Shown here: piece after piece, positions 62,032 to 64,000 of the stretch
How the letters are laid out: each line of letters begins with the position of its first letter
Numbering within the stretch: the first letter of the stretch is position 1
From: Portunus trituberculatus
Taxonomy: Eukaryota; Arthropoda; Malacostraca; Decapoda; Portunidae
Direction: 5' to 3'
NCBI RefSeq assembly: GCF_017591435.1
Contig: NC_059296.1
Location: forward strand, 29,278,869 to 29,342,868
DNA: 64,000 nt
Made by a program: the position numbers and the translations under genes
Notes under the pieces: generated by a model
Seen by the model: only the letters and a program-made list of their open reading frames with translations
Told to the model about the DNA's origin: nothing
Databases searched by the model: none

Positions 62032-62899
62032 AATTTTCTTGTCCAAACATTTGCATTGTTCAGTATTTTTTCTTATTATAACTATTTTCTTGACGTCGCA
62101 CTCTCATGCAAGGCAACCTTACTTTTTTTTTCTTTTTTTATCAAGAGTGAGCCTCGCAACAGTACCTGTGGCCCGCAGTTACGGGAAGCTTTCCTTACGC
62201 AATGGTGAAAGACACACAAATGATACGAGGCACGGAAATGGAGGAGTTGAAGTACACCAAAATACACGTTGCGGGAGATGATGCCTCGCCTGCTTTTCCT
62301 AAAACACGAAGCCACTTACACTAATACCATTCATATCCATCACGATCGGCGTCAGGATGAAGGGCGAGGGACGGCAGAGGACGGCCCACACTTCCCTGCC
62401 TCCTTCCCTGCCTCACCCTCCCGTCAACCAGCCAGCCTGTCCTGCCCGCCAGTCTCGTGGCCGCGATCCCTCACATTCCAGGGCGCTGATTACGTAAATT
62501 ATTCGTGGCTTAGTTTATCATGTGTACAGAATTACAATAGTGGCTGAGAAACATCCCAGTATGCAAAGGTAATCGCGGATCTTGTTTTATTTCATTACGA
62601 TACACTCGTGAGAAGATATGAGATATTTCGGATAACCCTCTAATCTGGCAACGACACGGAGATGATAGAGTGTTCTCTTATTACAGTAATTTTCAGCCGC
62701 TGCGCCCAAGGGTTGTTGAGCTGTGTCAACACACGTCTGTGATCAGCAGGACCGGACACCAGGCGGCCCACGCACAATAGCGTGGAAATTCGCTCTTGAG
62801 GCGCTACACCTTACAGCGGCGCGGTCGGCGGGCGGGGCTCTGAGTGTTACAGGATATTGCAACCTTTACACTTCGACATGTCTCTCCTCAATCCCTTTG

Positions 62900-62901
<2 letters not shown>
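62032..62901. other. Unique sequence with GC-rich patches
   Basis: GC-rich at 62340-62500 and 62700-62860, without simple repeats. TTACGTAAATTATTCGTGG near 62489 is homeodomain-like. No gene. Confidence 0.3.

Positions 62902-62975
<74 letters not shown>
62902..62975. repeat. (CT)37 microsatellite
   Basis: Perfect CT array. Confidence 0.98.
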
Positions 62976-62978
<3 letters not shown>

Positions 62979-63640
62979 GGTAGAGGAAATGAACAGTTGT
63001 CTCAGGGCTGTTCGGCGACACGAGAGGATCACAAGGGTGTTTGCCGTGGGAACCCAAACATGTGTCACCCGCGAGATCAACAGCCAGGAGGCGCGTCAAG
63101 GCCTCCTCCAGTAGGCTGACGAGTGTTTTGTTTGGGTCGTAAATTGGCCCCACTTTACAGCCAGTTGGGGAGCAAGGCTGCGGCTGCACAGACCTGACTA
63201 GTTGGTTGCAGCGCTCAGAGTGTTTGCTGATTGACTGGAAGAAGATCGCTTTAAAATTTACTGTTCTGACTCGATATCTACACGTGGTTTGCCTTTGTTG
63301 CTTATTCTCTGTGTGTATTTCTTAACTATTCACGTAAATGTCACCTTATCACACGGGGCTGAGTTCATCTTTCTGGTGTGCCGGTGTTTCCTGCAGTGTG
63401 TGGAGAAAAGGTCGGAGGTTGGCAGATAAACTGGAGCTCCTATAAGAGAAAGCAACTCTCAAATCTTGCCTTGTTTGGGTGCAGGACTCGAGGACATTCC
63501 TGGAGGAGCCGGGCATGGCGAAGGCTGGAAGGAGGCAGCCGCCCACCCTGCATCCGGGGTCCGCGCCTCGCCACGACCTGGGGCAGCCAACACTGATAAC
63601 AATCCCTGGGTCGCACCGCAGCCTTATTTATCCGAACACT
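62976..63640. other. GC-rich unique sequence, nothing recognised
   Basis: Overlapping frames on both strands. No motif. Confidence 0.35.
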
Positions 63641-63710
63641 AGACACGGCCCACACGTAATTATCGAATTATCGGTAATTTATCATCGTGAGAGATGGCGG
63701 ATGAAGGAAG
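63641..63710. promoter_or_regulatory. Candidate AATTATCG site cluster
   Basis: GTAATTATCGAATTATCGGT followed by AATTTATCATCG packs three ATTATC/TTATC (GATA-type) words overlapping TAATTA/AATTA homeodomain cores within about 32 bp, inside GC-rich repeat-free DNA. Inference from motifs only. Confidence 0.25.
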
Positions 63711-64000
63711 ACTCTCGCCTCCCGTGGCGGAACGGGACACCAGGCGTGCTGAGGGGCGGCAGTGGCGGCACCTGCACGCTACAGCGGCACAATCACTGTC
63801 CCAACCACACCGCCCTCATCTGTACCGCCGATTATCATGCACACTTTTTGTAGAAGTGAACAGATGATGAATATGAGACATATAAGTATTCCTTCACTTC
63901 AGCTTGAAAGAAACATGCACGTACTCTTTACACGTGTTACCACCTTACCTTTTCAACACTGGTCATCTATAAGCGTATTGTCATTAATTTTTATGCGATT
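63711..64000. other. Unique sequence to window end
   Basis: GC-rich to about 63850, then AT-rich. Nothing recognised. Confidence 0.4.

Overview
This window looks like intergenic (or long-intronic) DNA from an invertebrate animal, most likely a decapod crustacean and perhaps a crab. That is inferred from two things: very dense and very long perfect microsatellites (up to about 90 dinucleotide units) and tRNA-headed short interspersed elements that resemble decapod SINEs I recognise. I found no protein-coding gene I can support, and no rRNA or functional tRNA gene. Almost all longer open frames are translations of simple repeats, of decayed tandem arrays, or of GC-rich unique sequence read in several frames at once.

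The window is organised at three repeat scales. (1) Microsatellites: about 50 arrays of (GT/AC)n, (GA/CT)n, (TAG/CTA)n, (AAT)n, (GGA/TCC)n and (GGT/ACC)n, often in compound clusters (6.9-8.9, 11.2-11.9, 19.0-19.8, 41.6-42.3, 49.4-50.5 and 59.9-60.4 kb). (2) Minisatellites and decayed tandem arrays with units of about 11, 25-40, 36, 50-65, 92, 99, 105, 110 and 155 bp. These are hard to see because the copies have diverged, and they explain much of the apparently unique sequence at 2.9-3.6, 6.0-6.6, 9.0-9.6, 18.1-18.7, 23.3-23.9, 29.2-29.3, 29.9-30.3, 32.8-33.4, 51.3-51.9 and 61.7-62.0 kb. (3) Interspersed elements: seven copies of one ~213-bp inverted-repeat element with TTAA at its outer edges (a piggyBac-type MITE), one tRNA-Val-like SINE with a probable target-site duplication, two copies of a second SINE family, one further SINE, and one hairpin motif resembling the hammerhead cores linked to Penelope-like elements.

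Between the repeats lie GC-richer islands almost free of simple repeats. They are commoner in the right half (35-38, 43-48, 51-58 and 62-64 kb). Several carry homeodomain-, GATA- or PBC/Hox-like site clusters. They are the best candidates for conserved regulatory DNA, but this rests on composition and motif reading only.

Two MITE copies (18.32 and 32.96 kb) sit inside older minisatellites and one SINE (20.42 kb) splits another, giving a relative order of events: array expansion, decay, then insertion.
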